A DNA stretch of 64,000 nucleotides from the NCBI GenBank assembly GCA_016704425.1, contig JADJAC010000011.1, positions 1,178,001 to 1,242,000 of the forward strand. The letters are read 5' to 3'. Below are positions 8,428 to 18,459 of this stretch, in pieces. This DNA comes from Sphingomonadales bacterium (GTDB taxonomy: Bacteria > Pseudomonadota > Alphaproteobacteria > Sphingomonadales > Sphingomonadaceae). Position numbers and translations under genes: made by a program. The notes under the pieces are model-generated. The model saw nothing but the letters and a program-made list of their open reading frames with translations. It did no database searches and was not told the origin of the DNA. Each line of letters starts with the position of its first letter. Position 1 is the stretch's first letter.

Positions 8428-11345
8428 CAGGCCGCAACCGGCCGTGTTCTCGATCCCGCCGGTACGGGCCTTTTCCGATGCGCTGGTAGCAGGGGTATTG
8501 GCACAGCATGGCAGCGACCGGATGGCACTGGCTCGCGGCATGATTCTGGTTCCGAACAATCGCGCAGGCCAAGCGATTCGGGATGCCTTTGTGCGGCAGG
8601 CCGAGCATGGGCTGCTGATTCCGAGGCTTGTCGCCATCGGGGATAGCGAACTTGAAGAACGGGCGGGCGCTGCGTTTGATGCAATTGATGACTCTCCTCT
8701 TCCGCCCGCAATCGAACCGCTCCAACGGCAATTGATCCTTGCGCGGTTGATCCAGCAGGATCGGAATGTAGACGGGGCAGAAGCGATGCGGCTTGCGGTC
8801 GACCTCGCACGTACGCTCGATCAAATGATTGTAGAGGATGTTTCTCCTGCAAAGCTCGGTGAACTTGATCTTTCAGGCGAGCTCTCGACTCACTGGAATG
8901 TTTCGCTTGATCAGCTGAAGGTGATCCTTGCACTTTGGCCAACGGAATTACAGCGTCTCGGGCAGATCGATCTGGCGGATCGTCGCAATCGGCAGCTCCG
9001 GCGCGTGGCCGAGGTGTGGAGAACCAAACCGCCCGACTGTTTTGTCATTGCGGCGGGCGTGAGTACCGGTGCACCGGCTGTGGCCGAATTGCTTGCATGC
9101 GTTGCAAGAATGCCACGCGGGCAGGTGGTGTTGGCGGGCCTCGATCTAGAAATTTCGGAGTCCGAGTGGGCCGAGATTGGCGGCGGAGAGGCTGGGTCAG
9201 CCATCGAAACTCATCCCCAGTTTCATTTGCACCAGCTTTTGGCGCGGATGAAAGTGGGGCGTGGTGAGGTCAGGCATTGGAAGTGGAGCGGGGACATCGC
9301 GTCGACGTCGAAGCGCGCCCGGGCGATCAGCCATGCTTTTGCGCCAGCTGAAGCGACGCAAAACTGGGTGGAGTTGAAAAAGGTCGATCGTAACCTTGCC
9401 GGCGTAACCGCTATTGAACTTTCTAGTCCGGCAGAAGAGGCACAAGCAATCGCGCTGGCAATCCGCGAAGCGATTGAGGGCCAAGGCAAAACCGTTGCGC
9501 TGATCACGCCAGATCGCGAACTCGCGACACGCGTTTCCGCCCATCTTGGACGTTGGAAGATCCAGGCTGATGATTCTGCGGGTCAGAGCCTTGCTGCAAC
9601 TCCAAACGGCACTTTACTTCTCCTGTTGGCGGAAGCGGCGGCGAAGGATTTCGCGCCTTCGGCACTACTGGCTTTACTCAAGCATCCCTTGATCAAGCAG
9701 GGAGAAGGTCGGCGCATTTGGTTAGACCAGGTTCGCAGGTTGGACCTCGTCCTGCGTGGTCCGAGACCTGCTCCGGGGTTGGCAGGCGTCGCGCAATTCC
9801 TGACAGCCGGAGACACTAGGACGCAGCCGCGCAGAAGCGAACTGCAGCAATGGTGGGCAGAAGTGGTCGCAATGCTTGCGCCGCTTGAACACATGGGCAG
9901 AGAGAGTCTCTCTGGCATGATCTCGATTTTGCGCGAAGCAGGGCGCGCGCTTGCAAGCGATGCGCTGTGGTCCGGGCAGGCCGGGCGGGAATTGGCAAGT
10001 CTGGTTGCAAAGCTGGAACGGGGTGCCCTTGAGACCCCGCTTGACGTCTCGCACAAAGGATTGCCGCAACTGCTTCACCAGCTGATCGGGGGCGTTGCCA
10101 TTCGGCCTGACTTTGGCGGGCATCCGCGCGTCTTCATTTGGGGTTTGCTTGAGGCAAAGCTTCAGTCGGCTGATTTTGTGATTCTCGGCGGGCTCAACGA
10201 AGGAATCTGGCCGCAACTTCCCGCGCCCGATCCCTGGCTCGCGCCGCGCATCCGGCGCGAACTCGGCTTGTCAAGCCTAGAGCGGCGTATTGGCCTTTCA
10301 GCGCATGACCTTGCGAGCGCATTAGGTGCACCTCGTGTCTTGCTGACCCGCTCCAAGCGGGATGCCAAAAGTCCGACGATTGCTTCGCGTTTTTGGCTTC
10401 GCCTTGCAACGATGGCGGGCGGCCTTGATTCTCCCCAACTGGATTTCGGTCAGCTCGCCCAAGGCATCGATGCATGTCGCGGGAAACCGGAACGGGCTTC
10501 ACGCCCAGCTCCTTGCCCACCCGTAGCGGAACGTCCGCGTGAGATTTCCGTCACGGCTGTTGACACATTGAGTGCTGATCCGTTTGCATTTTATGCAAAG
10601 GCCATGCTTGGTCTGCATGCTCTTGAACCCGTCGATGCTGATCCCGGCCCGGCATGGCGAGGAAGCCTTATCCATAGCGTCTTGGAACGCTGGGCCAAGG
10701 ACGATGACTATTTTCCTGGAGCGCTCGTTGAACGCGTGAACAACGCTCTTTCCGATGGAACGATCCACCCGCTGATCCGCGCGCTGTGGTTGCCCCGTTT
10801 TTCGGATGCTGCCGAGTGGATCGAACAAAGTATCGCGGCGAACAGGGCGGAAAGGGCGGCTGCCGCTGGTCGCAGAGGAATTCGGCAAGGGCAGTTTTGC
10901 CGGGGTGAGCATCAGCGGCATTGCTGACCGGTTCGACCGGATGCCCGACGGAAGGCTGGCCGTTGTAGATTACAAGACTGGAGGGGGACCCAAGAACAAG
11001 CAAATCAAGGCCGGATTCGCCATGCAGCTCGGCCTGATTGGCCTGATTGCCGAACAGGGCGGATTCAAAGGTGTTGATGGAAAGGGCGGCGCGTTTGAAT
11101 ATTGGTCGCTCGATCGAGACAGCAAGACGCGGCAATATGGAAGGATCACTTCTCCTGTCACAGGGAATTCAGCGGTTTCAGCCCCCGAAGAATTTGTCGA
11201 ATTCATCGCGAAAAAGTTCCAGGCCGCTGCGGAAAAGTGGCTTACCGGCAATGAGCCGTTCAAGGCCAAAATCAGTCCCGAATACGCATGGGCGGACTAC
11301 GACCAGCTGATGCGCCTAGAAGAGTGGCAGGGCCGTGATGGCTGA
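8420..11345 (+). pseudogene. addB: AddB double-strand break repair nuclease subunit, interrupted by one frameshift
   Basis: AddB pairs with AddA in the helicase-nuclease that processes DNA ends for RecA. The first frame runs from ATG 8420 to a stop at 10927; the rest lies in the next frame to 11345. At 10850-10856 the sequence is GAAAGGG: dropping one A gives AANRAE-GRLPLVAEEFGK and restores one 974-residue protein of normal alphaproteobacterial length. The downstream part carries the nuclease motif LAVVDYKTGG, so as written the product lacks its nuclease domain. Middle motifs (VFIWGLLEAKLQSADFVILG, GLNEGIWPQ) are intact. Sequence error and recent mutation are both possible. The end overlaps addA by 8 bases. 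Confidence 0.88.
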
Positions 11346-14300
11346 CACCATTCACCACAAGGCGTTTCCCACGCTGAAGGGCGAACAAGCCGAAGCATCG
11401 CATCCGGAATCGAGCGATGTCTGGCTTTCGGCATCTGCGGGGACAGGAAAAACGCAGGTGCTCACAGCCCGTGTGCTCCGCCTGCTCCTGCATGATTCCC
11501 CACCGGAATCGATCTTGTGCCTGACATTTACCAAGGCCGGCGCTGCGGAAATGGCCAACCGCATCAATGAAATCCTCGGTGCTTGGGTCCGCTTGCCGCC
11601 GGACTTGCTTTACAGGGACCTTGAAGCGCTGGGCGAAGCCTCCGGCCCCGAGGCGAGGGCAAAGGCCCGGACACTCTTTGCAAAAGTGCTCGACGCGCGG
11701 GGCGGCGGGCTGCGCATTCAGACGATTCACAGCTTTTGCCAGTCGCTCCTTGGTGGCTTCCCTGCCGAGGCTGGCCTTATCCCGGGATTCAGGGCCATTG
11801 AAGGCCGCGAGGAAGGAACACTCGCCCAGACCGTCCTGGCGCAGATGGTGGCCGATGCCGAAACCGGCGGTCAGCTTGGATTGATCGACCGACTCCAAAG
11901 GTTGAGCCTTCGATTGGGGGAAGATGCAGCCCGGGCGCATCTGGACCGGTGTGCCCGCGATCCCGAAGCGATGGAGGCTTTGGACGGCGGGATCGAAGCG
12001 CGCGTGCGCAGGTGGCTCAACCTTGGCGAATTGGACCCCGAAGCGCTTCTCCTTGCTGCTTGTACCGATGGCGGCTTCGACAGGGCGGCATTGGACCAAC
12101 TCCGGACCATGAACCAGGAATGGGGGACTGCGACCGGTATCAAACGCGTTGAGGCAATTTCGGACTGGTTGGCCATGCAACCGGAAGAACGGCTTCGAAA
12201 GATCACTGTCCTGACAGAAGTCTGGGCCACAACAGAGGGAGAGATACGCAGCTTCAAAAAGGGGAAAGCGCCAACTGACGACGGTTATGTGCCACTTGCC
12301 GAGGCTCTTTTTGAACATTTCAACGGTCTGCTGGAGCTTCGACTTCTTGCAAGAACCGCAGACGATATCGCCAACGCACTCATCGTCGGGCAGGCTTATT
12401 CGCGAAGCTATTCGGAGGCCAAACAGGCTCAGGGGGTAGTCGATTTCAATGACCTGATCCGCCACACAGTCAAACTGCTCGACAAGAACGGCATCGGTGA
12501 CTGGATCCGCTACAAGCTTGATCAGGCGACGGACCATGTCCTTGTCGATGAAGCACAGGATACCAACGCGCGGCAGTGGGACATCGTCAAGGCGATTGCC
12601 GGTGAATTCTATGCGGGCGAGGGGGCCAAGGCCGGCGTCGTCCGAACACTCTTCACGGTTGGCGACTACAAACAGGCGATCTTTGGATTTCAGGGCACCG
12701 ACCCTCGAGAGTTCGAAAAGGCCAAGGCACATTTCTCCAACCTTGCTGGTGGCGCGGATCGCGAGGTTGGCGACTTGTCATTGGTTCACTCATTCCGCTC
12801 CGGCCGAGCGGTGCTGGATGTCGTCAATCAAGTCATCGAAACAGTGTCTCCCGCCGCAATGGGGCTGGACAAGGCGCCTGACCCGCACGTCAGTGCGCGC
12901 GTCGGTCAATCAGGCAGCGTGACGTTGTGGCCTCCCGTCAGGCCCGAGCAGGCCGAAGAGGAGAGCGAAGAGGCGGAGGAAAAGTGGCTCGCTGATTCCG
13001 AGCTGAAATTGGCCGCCGATATTGCTCGGAAAGTAAAGGATTGGACTCACGGGCAAAATCGGCTGAGATTGCGCAATGAGGCGCGAGATGCGGAACCGGG
13101 AGATGTCCTGATCCTGGTGCGCAAGCGCGGAGAACTGGCACGGACGATTGTTTCGCGTCTGCACGAGGCAGGGGTCCCAGTTGCGGGTGTGGACCGGCTG
13201 ACACTCAATGCGCCCATAGTGGTGCAGGATCTGATGTCCTGCATCCGGTTTGTGCTGCAGCCAGATGACGACCTTAACCTCGCCGCGCTGCTGGTCTCGC
13301 CCCTCCTTGGCTGGTCGCAGGACGAACTCTATGAAAGGGGAAAGCACCGCAAAGGTGTTTCGCTTTGGCAACATCTTGGCGATTATAAGCCCCAACCGCT
13401 TTTGAATTTGTTGGGTGCAGCCGATCTTTCGACGCCTCACCGGTTCCTGGAAGAAATCCTGTCAGGTCCGATGCAGGGGCGCCGCAAGCTGATTGCACGG
13501 CTCGGCGAAGAGGCAAGAGATCCAGTCGAGGAATTGCTGAACCAGGCATTGGCGTTCGAACGCGAGGTTACGCCTTCGCTCCAATTGTTCGTCGACTGGT
13601 TTGATCGGGGCCAGGTAGAGGTCAAGCGGGATTCTGCGCAGTCTGGCGGCGCAGTCCGCGTCATGACCGTCCATGGCGCAAAGGGTTTGCAGGCCCCGAT
13701 AGTGGTCCTGGCAGACGCAACGAGCGACCCCGATTTCAAACAATCGCGGGAGCTTGACTGGCGGGCCGATGAGCATCTCTCATTGCCGATTTTCCGGCCA
13801 CGAAAGGGCGAGTTGGCGGGTTCATTGAAAACATCGGCAGAAGCGAGCGATGCCCGTGATGCGGAAGAGAATTGGCGGCTGCTTTATGTCGCCCTGACCA
13901 GGGCCGAGGAACATCTGTTTGTTGGCGGCGCATTGAAGTCGCGGCAACTGGCGAATGGCATGGGAGAGAAGTGCTGGCATCTTCAGGTCGATCGCGCCAT
14001 GACAGCCCTTGGCGTCGCCGAGTTCGAAGGAGAGCGGACGCTTGTCCACCATGAGGATGAGCCCGCGAAGCTCCGCGCCGCGACGCCCGAGGCGGCGCAG
14101 ACGGTGAGCTTGCCGGAATGGTCGAGCCAGCCTGCGCCCGAAGAGGCTCGCCCACCACGGCCGCTTGCCCCGTCCGCCATTCTGCCTGCCGACAACGTAC
14201 CGGATCCTCCGCCATCGATCGATATGCGAAAGGCTGCAGAACGGGGCATACTTCTCCACGGCCTGTTCGAACGCTTGCCCGCAGTTGATCCACGGCGCCG

Positions 14301-14763
14301 GAGCGAGCGTGCCGATCATTGGTTGCGCGTTTCTGCAGGGGTGGAGAATGCTGAAGACCGGCGTTCGCTGGTTGCTGATGTGTTGCGCGTCTTGGACGAT
14401 CCGACGTTTGCGGCAATCTTTGCGCCTGATGCGCTCGCCGAAGCGCCATTGGCGGGGGTTGTGGGCGGGCAGGTGATCGCCGGGACGGTCGACCGGTTGC
14501 TGGTGAGCGACACAATGGTGCTGGTCATCGACTTCAAGACAGGTCGACGCGTGCCGACGTCTGCCGATGCTGTTTCGGCGCATCACAAGGCGCAAATGGC
14601 AGCCTATGTCGCTGTGCTGCGTGGCATTTTCCCCGACCGCGAGGTGCGCGCGGCCTTGCTCTACACAGCCGGACCGAATCTCATCCAGCTGACGGATTCC
14701 GATCTTGAACCGCACAAGCCGGGCTTTCATGGACAACAGGACAATTTGGCCACTGCCGGTTGA
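11338..14763 (+). CDS. addA: AddA helicase-nuclease subunit
   Basis: A 1141-residue UvrD-like helicase with a C-terminal nuclease. Motifs in order: Walker A SASAGTGKTQVLTARVLRLL, motif Ia LCLTFTKAGAAEM, IQTIHSFCQSLLGGFPAEA, Walker B DHVLVDEAQDTN, FTVGDYKQAIFGFQGTDP, VRVMTVHGAKGLQAPIVVL, LYVALTRAEEHLFVGG, and near the end the PD-(D/E)XK motif VLVIDFKTGR. It acts with AddB in recombinational repair. ATG 11338 is preferred over the in-frame GTG at 11335. Intact, unlike its partner. Confidence 0.95.
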   Translation: MADTIHHKAFPTLKGEQAEASHPESSDVWLSASAGTGKTQVLTARVLRLLLHDSPPESILCLTFTKAGAAEMANRINEILGAWVRLPPDLLYRDLEALGEASGPEARAKARTLFAKVLDARGGGLRIQTIHSFCQSLLGGFPAEAGLIPGFRAIEGREEGTLAQTVLAQMVADAETGGQLGLIDRLQRLSLRLGEDAARAHLDRCARDPEAMEALDGGIEARVRRWLNLGELDPEALLLAACTDGGFDRAALDQLRTMNQEWGTATGIKRVEAISDWLAMQPEERLRKITVLTEVWATTEGEIRSFKKGKAPTDDGYVPLAEALFEHFNGLLELRLLARTADDIANALIVGQAYSRSYSEAKQAQGVVDFNDLIRHTVKLLDKNGIGDWIRYKLDQATDHVLVDEAQDTNARQWDIVKAIAGEFYAGEGAKAGVVRTLFTVGDYKQAIFGFQGTDPREFEKAKAHFSNLAGGADREVGDLSLVHSFRSGRAVLDVVNQVIETVSPAAMGLDKAPDPHVSARVGQSGSVTLWPPVRPEQAEEESEEAEEKWLADSELKLAADIARKVKDWTHGQNRLRLRNEARDAEPGDVLILVRKRGELARTIVSRLHEAGVPVAGVDRLTLNAPIVVQDLMSCIRFVLQPDDDLNLAALLVSPLLGWSQDELYERGKHRKGVSLWQHLGDYKPQPLLNLLGAADLSTPHRFLEEILSGPMQGRRKLIARLGEEARDPVEELLNQALAFEREVTPSLQLFVDWFDRGQVEVKRDSAQSGGAVRVMTVHGAKGLQAPIVVLADATSDPDFKQSRELDWRADEHLSLPIFRPRKGELAGSLKTSAEASDARDAEENWRLLYVALTRAEEHLFVGGALKSRQLANGMGEKCWHLQVDRAMTALGVAEFEGERTLVHHEDEPAKLRAATPEAAQTVSLPEWSSQPAPEEARPPRPLAPSAILPADNVPDPPPSIDMRKAAERGILLHGLFERLPAVDPRRRSERADHWLRVSAGVENAEDRRSLVADVLRVLDDPTFAAIFAPDALAEAPLAGVVGGQVIAGTVDRLLVSDTMVLVIDFKTGRRVPTSADAVSAHHKAQMAAYVAVLRGIFPDREVRAALLYTAGPNLIQLTDSDLEPHKPGFHGQQDNLATAG

Positions 14764-14811
14764 GAATGTTCGACCGGCTGCCTAGATTGAACGCAAGCAA
14801 GGAGAATCCCC

Positions 14812-15132
14812 ATGGCCACCAAGAAGATTACCGACCAGAGTTTCGCAACCGACGTCATCAATGCAGGCGGGCCCGTGCTCGTCGATTTCTGGGCGGAATG
14901 GTGCGGGCCGTGCAAGATGATCGGGCCGAGCCTTGAAGAGATCAGCGATGAGCTGGCCGGCAAGGTGACGATTGCCAAGATCAACATCGACGAGAATCCG
15001 GACGCCCCATCGAAATATGGCGTGCGCGGCATCCCGACGATGATCCTGTTCAAGGATGGAGCCCCGGCGGCGACCAAGGTTGGCGCGGCGCCCAAGTCGG
15101 CTCTCAAGGGCTGGCTGGAAGGCGAGCTCTAG
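14812..15132 (+). CDS. trxA: Thioredoxin
   Basis: A 106-residue cytosolic dithiol-disulfide oxidoreductase with the active site VDFWAEWCGPCKMIGPSLEE and the cis-Pro loop RGIPTMILFKDG. Length is standard. It has its own AAGGAG ribosome-binding site 48 bases after addA, so it may be partly cotranscribed. A bidirectional terminator follows. Confidence 0.97.
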   Translation: MATKKITDQSFATDVINAGGPVLVDFWAEWCGPCKMIGPSLEEISDELAGKVTIAKINIDENPDAPSKYGVRGIPTMILFKDGAPAATKVGAAPKSALKGWLEGEL

Positions 15133-15160
15133 AGCTTTCGCTCTTCAGGATTCCAAAAGA

Positions 15161-15194
15161 AAAAGGCCGGTGTCCAGAGGGATACCGGCCTTTT
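15161..15194. terminator. Bidirectional intrinsic terminator between trxA and rplI
   Basis: AAAAGGCCGGT (15161-15171) pairs with ACCGGCCTTTT (15184-15194). The stem is GC-rich with A-runs on one side and T-runs on the other, so it can end transcription from trxA (+) and from the rpsF-rpsR-rplI operon (-). Confidence 0.85.
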
Positions 15195-15215
15195 CTTGTA
15201 TAGTGTCGGAAGAGA

Positions 15216-15836
15216 TCAGGCTTCGTCCGAAGCCTCGTCTTCCGCTGCCGGAGCCGGAGCGGCTTCCGCGGTTTCGCCAGCAATGACACCGGGTTCTGCG
15301 TTCGGATCGAAATCCTCGACGAAACCGGCCGTGTCCTTTTCGAACATCTGCGCCATGACGTCGACACCCTGTGACTGAAGCTCGGCTTCTTCCGGCGAGC
15401 GGGCAACGTTCACCTTGATCGTGACCGAAACCTCTGCGTGGAGTGCAACCTTCACGTCATAGACACCGATCGCCTTGATCGGCTTGTCCAGCACGACCTG
15501 CTGGCGCGTGACATGCTTGCCATCGGATTCGAGAGCCTCGACGATGTCGCGGACTGCAACCGAACCGTAAAGCTGTCCGGTGTTGGACGCCTGGCGGATC
15601 AGCGTGACAGCGGTGCCTTCAACCGTCTTGGCGGCCTTTTCGGCCTCGCTGCGCTTGGCATCATTGTCGGCAACGATCTTCGCCTTGTTGGCTTCGAAGA
15701 TCTTGAGGTTCGCCGCGTTGGAGCGGAGCGCCTTGTTGCGCGGCAACAGGAAGTTGCGGGCAAAGCCGTTCTTCACGGTGACAACGTCACCGATCTGGCC
15801 AAGCTTTTCGACGCGTTCGAGCAAAATGACTTCCAT
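15216..15836 (-). CDS. rplI: 50S ribosomal protein bL9
   Basis: A 206-residue bL9. The N-terminal RNA-binding domain is clear (MEVILLERVEKLGQIGDVVT, NGFARNFLLPRNKALRS), followed by the long connecting helix and the C-terminal domain (LYGSVAVRDI, VLDKPIKAIGVYDV). It has an extended acidic tail rich in Glu, Ala and Pro, common in alphaproteobacterial bL9. Last gene of the rpsF-rpsR-rplI operon. Confidence 0.96.
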   Translation of the reverse strand: MEVILLERVEKLGQIGDVVTVKNGFARNFLLPRNKALRSNAANLKIFEANKAKIVADNDAKRSEAEKAAKTVEGTAVTLIRQASNTGQLYGSVAVRDIVEALESDGKHVTRQQVVLDKPIKAIGVYDVKVALHAEVSVTIKVNVARSPEEAELQSQGVDVMAQMFEKDTAGFVEDFDPNAEPGVIAGETAEAAPAPAAEDEASDEA

Positions 15837-15848
15837 CGAATTCGCTCC

Positions 15849-16073
15849 TTATTTCACGAGGTAGGGCAGCAGGCCGACATGGCGTGCGCGCTTGATGGCC
15901 TGGGCGAGCTCACGCTGCTTCTTGGCGGAAACGGCGGTGATACGCGAAGGGACGATCTTGCCGCGTTCAGAGACGAATCCCTGAAGCAGGCGAACATCCT
16001 TGTAATCGATCTTCGGCGCATCCTTGGCGGCGAAGGGGCAGCTCTTGCGGCGGCGGAAAAACGGACGTGCCAT
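15849..16073 (-). CDS. rpsR: 30S ribosomal protein bS18
   Basis: A 74-residue basic protein with KDVRLLQGFVSERGKIVPSR and the C-terminal RARHVGLLPYL motif of bS18; it binds the platform of the 30S subunit beside bS6. It lies 2 bases after rpsF and 12 before rplI, the usual arrangement. Confidence 0.97.
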   Translation of the reverse strand: MARPFFRRRKSCPFAAKDAPKIDYKDVRLLQGFVSERGKIVPSRITAVSAKKQRELAQAIKRARHVGLLPYLVK

Positions 16074-16075
16074 GA

Positions 16076-16480
16076 TTATTCATCTCCTCCGAACATGTCA
16101 TCGCGACGCGGACGATCGTCCCGGTCGCGGCGCGGGCGATCTTCGCGATCACGCCGGTCTGACTTGCGCATCATCACCGACGGACCGGCTTCATGCGCAT
16201 CGACCTTCACCGTCATGTAACGGATGATGTCTTCATTGATCTGGGTCTGGCGCTCAAGCTCGGCAACGACGGCACCGGGTGCGTCCAGTTCGAGCATCAC
16301 ATAATGCGCCTTGCGGTTCTTGGCGATCTTGTAGGCGAGCGAGCGCAGACCCCAGGTCTCCGTCTTCACGACCTTGCCGCCATTCTTTTCGATGATATCC
16401 GTGGCATTTGCTGCCAGCGCGTCCACCTGGGCCTGAGCCAGATCCTGACGCGCAAGGAATACGTGCTCATACAGAGCCAT
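16076..16480 (-). CDS. rpsF: 30S ribosomal protein bS6
   Basis: A 134-residue bS6: MALYEHVFLARQDLAQAQVD, the VVKTETWGLRSLAYKI core and ALYVMLEL-like KAHYVMLELDAPG, with a basic/acidic tail (RRDREDRPRRDRDD). First gene of the operon; transcription must start in the 16481-16600 region. Confidence 0.96.
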   Translation of the reverse strand: MALYEHVFLARQDLAQAQVDALAANATDIIEKNGGKVVKTETWGLRSLAYKIAKNRKAHYVMLELDAPGAVVAELERQTQINEDIIRYMTVKVDAHEAGPSVMMRKSDRRDREDRPRRDRDDRPRRDDMFGGDE

Positions 16481-16600
16481 AAATCTTGCCTTTCTCTACC
16501 GATCGCTGACGCAGCACCATGCTTGCGCCCCTCCGGTCTTCTTCGATTCCCCGTGGGGAGGCGCGCCATTGGCGGAAAAACAGGCAGATTGCAAGCTGTT

Positions 16601-16626
16601 CCGTCGCCCCTGCGCAGGGGTGACGG
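16601..16626. repeat. Short palindromic repeat (REP-like half unit)
   Basis: A near-perfect palindrome centred on CCCCTGCGCAGGGG, flanked by CCGTC and GACGG. It shares its core with the arms of the two long palindromes at 16813 and 19387, so it is probably a solo unit of the same repetitive element. It lies in the 489-base gap upstream of rpsF, in which no gene was found. Confidence 0.7.
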
Positions 16627-16812
16627 CGGAACTTGTCAAACTTGTCATTCCCTTCCGGTAGAATGATACCCGCCATCTGAGGGCGGGCATCACAGCGTCC
16701 GGCAGGATTCTCGGGACGGATGGCCGTGGACCTCATCGAACAGGATGAAGCAGACCGGAACCGAATAGGAAAGGCATTTTTTTCACGCGAAGGCGCGAAG
16801 ACGCAAAGCCAT

Positions 16813-16894
16813 CGTCGCCCCTGCGCAGGCAGGGGCCACTTCGGGAGTCAGGTGCCAAGGTTTCAAACAGGCCCCTGCCTGCGCAGGGGCGACG
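16813..16894. repeat. Long imperfect palindromic repeat, copy 1 (REP/BIME-like)
   Basis: Two 25-base arms (16813-16837 and 16870-16894) are exact reverse complements, starting CGTCGCCCCTGCGCAGG. The 32-base loop contains GTGCCAAGGTTTCAAACA. The second copy at 19387-19456 carries the same arms and the reverse complement of this loop, so the copies are in opposite orientation. No transposase is encoded, fitting a non-autonomous intergenic repeat. Confidence 0.85.
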
Positions 16895-16969
16895 GCATTT
16901 TTGACTACACCCAAACTCCGCGCCCCCTGCATCGCGCGTGCCTTGCGGACATAGCGATTTGCTGGCTAG

Positions 16970-17419
16970 ATGTTAGACATGCCGCACTATCGCAGACCGA
17001 AGTTGCTCTTAGGATCGTGTGGCATTCTCCTTGCACTTTCGTGCGCGACCTATCTTGCGATTGGCGAAAGCTCGATCACTTGGGCCTTGCTTCTAATAGC
17101 AATGCCGTTGGGTCTCGAGGGTGCGGAGTCTAAAAATTCGGCGAGGAGCGCTGCACTTATTTACGACCGAGACTCAGAAGAAATTCAGAACTTGGCCTAT
17201 CGGCCAGCAGGAGCCCTATTACGTTGCGGATACTTGCTGTGCGTCCTGCTTGCCATATTCTTGCTAGGCCGCGCTGATCAAAACCTGTTGCCTGACAACT
17301 TTTGGGCAGTCGTTATCCTTGTAGCTCCCATGATCGTCTACATGATTTGGGCGCGGGCAGCATATCGGAGATCTATTGCGAAGGTTGCGGCGCAAGAGGG
17401 ATGGGCAAGGCGTCTCTAA
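16970..17419 (+). CDS. Hypothetical membrane protein
   Basis: A 149-residue protein with about three to four hydrophobic segments: LLLGSCGILLALSCATYLA, ITWALLLIAMPLGL, CGYLLCVLLAIFLLG and FWAVVILVAPMIVYMIW. No family was recognised. The local base composition is more AT-rich than the surrounding core genes, which suggests acquired DNA. It has no clear ribosome-binding site, so the start is uncertain. It lies within the stretch bounded by the two inverted palindromic repeats. Confidence 0.5.
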   Translation: MLDMPHYRRPKLLLGSCGILLALSCATYLAIGESSITWALLLIAMPLGLEGAESKNSARSAALIYDRDSEEIQNLAYRPAGALLRCGYLLCVLLAIFLLGRADQNLLPDNFWAVVILVAPMIVYMIWARAAYRRSIAKVAAQEGWARRL

Positions 17420-17495
17420 AGAAGGGATAAATTCTGCAGGCAATGGCAATTTACCACCCCTTTTCCACCGACCGACTTCACGGCAGGCTGCAAGT

Positions 17496-17765
17496 ATGAC
17501 AATCGAGATGCTTATCTTTTGCGGCGCTTTTCTGGGCGTAGTTGTTGGGTTTGCAGTCCCGAATCCCAGGTTCGGTTGCGTTATCCTGTTAGCAGTCCCG
17601 GCCGTGATGGTTGCTTATACGGGCGTTTGGCAGGCCACACATGCAGAGCAGCTGCGCTCAACAAGTGCCCTTGACTATATATTCGGGCCTCTTTGGCCGA
17701 GCCTTGGAGCTTTGGGCGGCTTCCTTTTAGGAATTTGCGCCCAGTCGATGACCCGAAAGAAATAG
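17496..17765 (+). CDS. Small hypothetical membrane protein
   Basis: An 89-residue protein with three likely membrane segments (MLIFCGAFLGVVVGFAV, CVILLAVPAVMVAYTGVW, LWPSLGALGGFLLGICAQ). I chose ATG 17496 because the sequence before it does not read like protein and the hydrophobic part begins here. Function unknown. It follows another small membrane protein by 76 bases and may be cotranscribed with it. Confidence 0.5.
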   Translation: MTIEMLIFCGAFLGVVVGFAVPNPRFGCVILLAVPAVMVAYTGVWQATHAEQLRSTSALDYIFGPLWPSLGALGGFLLGICAQSMTRKK

Positions 17766-17857
17766 TGAGATGTCCGCTCCCCACCCCAAACGTGCCCAAG
17801 CGCGCGGTCAGCGAGCAACCCCAAACCGGCCATGCATGCCAATGATCATGCCGACAG

Positions 17858-17872
17858 CTGACAGCGTGTCAG
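17858..17872. promoter_or_regulatory. Short inverted repeat, possible operator
   Basis: CTGACA - GCG - TGTCAG is a perfect 6-base inverted repeat in the gap between two hypothetical membrane protein genes. Spacing and sequence resemble TetR-type operators, but no regulator gene is nearby. Confidence 0.25.
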
Positions 17873-17989
17873 TTGCAATGTGGGATCATACGGATAAGGT
17901 CGACGAATGACACGCGCCTGCACACGTGAAGCCGCCGATGCGGACAACACGCTGTTCGACGCAGGCAAGACGCGCGATTCGTCGCCGGC

Positions 17990-18265
17990 GTGAGTTTCGG
18001 GACTGGCCTTGGTTTCGCGATAAGCGCGATTGGCGGTGCCATGACGGTTGCACCTTTCGTCTTGCCGCGTTCAGCGTTCGGCGAACTTGGCCACGGTGAT
18101 GGCATGGGCCTTATCGGGCTATCGATGATGGGATTGATGTTGGTCTTTGGCGGCTTGGTCTTCGCCGGTATTGCCGCTTGGCTCAGCAGTCGAAACCCTC
18201 CCGCTGAACAGAATGAAGCCCGTGTCCCCGGAGACGGAAGCAACACGTCCTCATCCGGGGAATGA
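17990..18265 (+). CDS. Small hypothetical membrane protein (GTG start)
   Basis: A 91-residue protein beginning at a GTG, with two Gly-rich hydrophobic segments (FAISAIGGAMTVAPFVLP and LIGLSMMGLMLVFGGLVFAG) and a polar Ser/Glu-rich tail. No family was recognised, and the ribosome-binding site is weak. The 194 bases between it and the next gene show nothing else. Confidence 0.45.
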   Translation: MSFGTGLGFAISAIGGAMTVAPFVLPRSAFGELGHGDGMGLIGLSMMGLMLVFGGLVFAGIAAWLSSRNPPAEQNEARVPGDGSNTSSSGE

Positions 18266-18459
18266 TCGGCGGAACCGGATCGTGCCGCCTCGACCATTCG
18301 GCCAGGATCGTCCGCTTCGTGCATTGACGGGGGAATCGCATCGGAACCCATCGTTTCCAAGCTTGTTTTTGGCCAGACCCTTGAGCTAACGATCAATGCC
18401 ATGGCCGAGCAAAAGCCGGGGGCGGCATCTCGAGCCAATGTTCAGGGGGGGAATACTCG

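Noticed and set aside
11272..12732. Minus-strand open frame of 486 codons opposite addA
   Set aside because: addA has full helicase motifs on the plus strand; the antisense frame shows no family marks and arises from codon bias.
17869..18438. Long open frame on the minus strand (189 codons)
   Set aside because: It is antisense to a plausible small membrane protein, has odd composition, no ribosome-binding site and no family marks.
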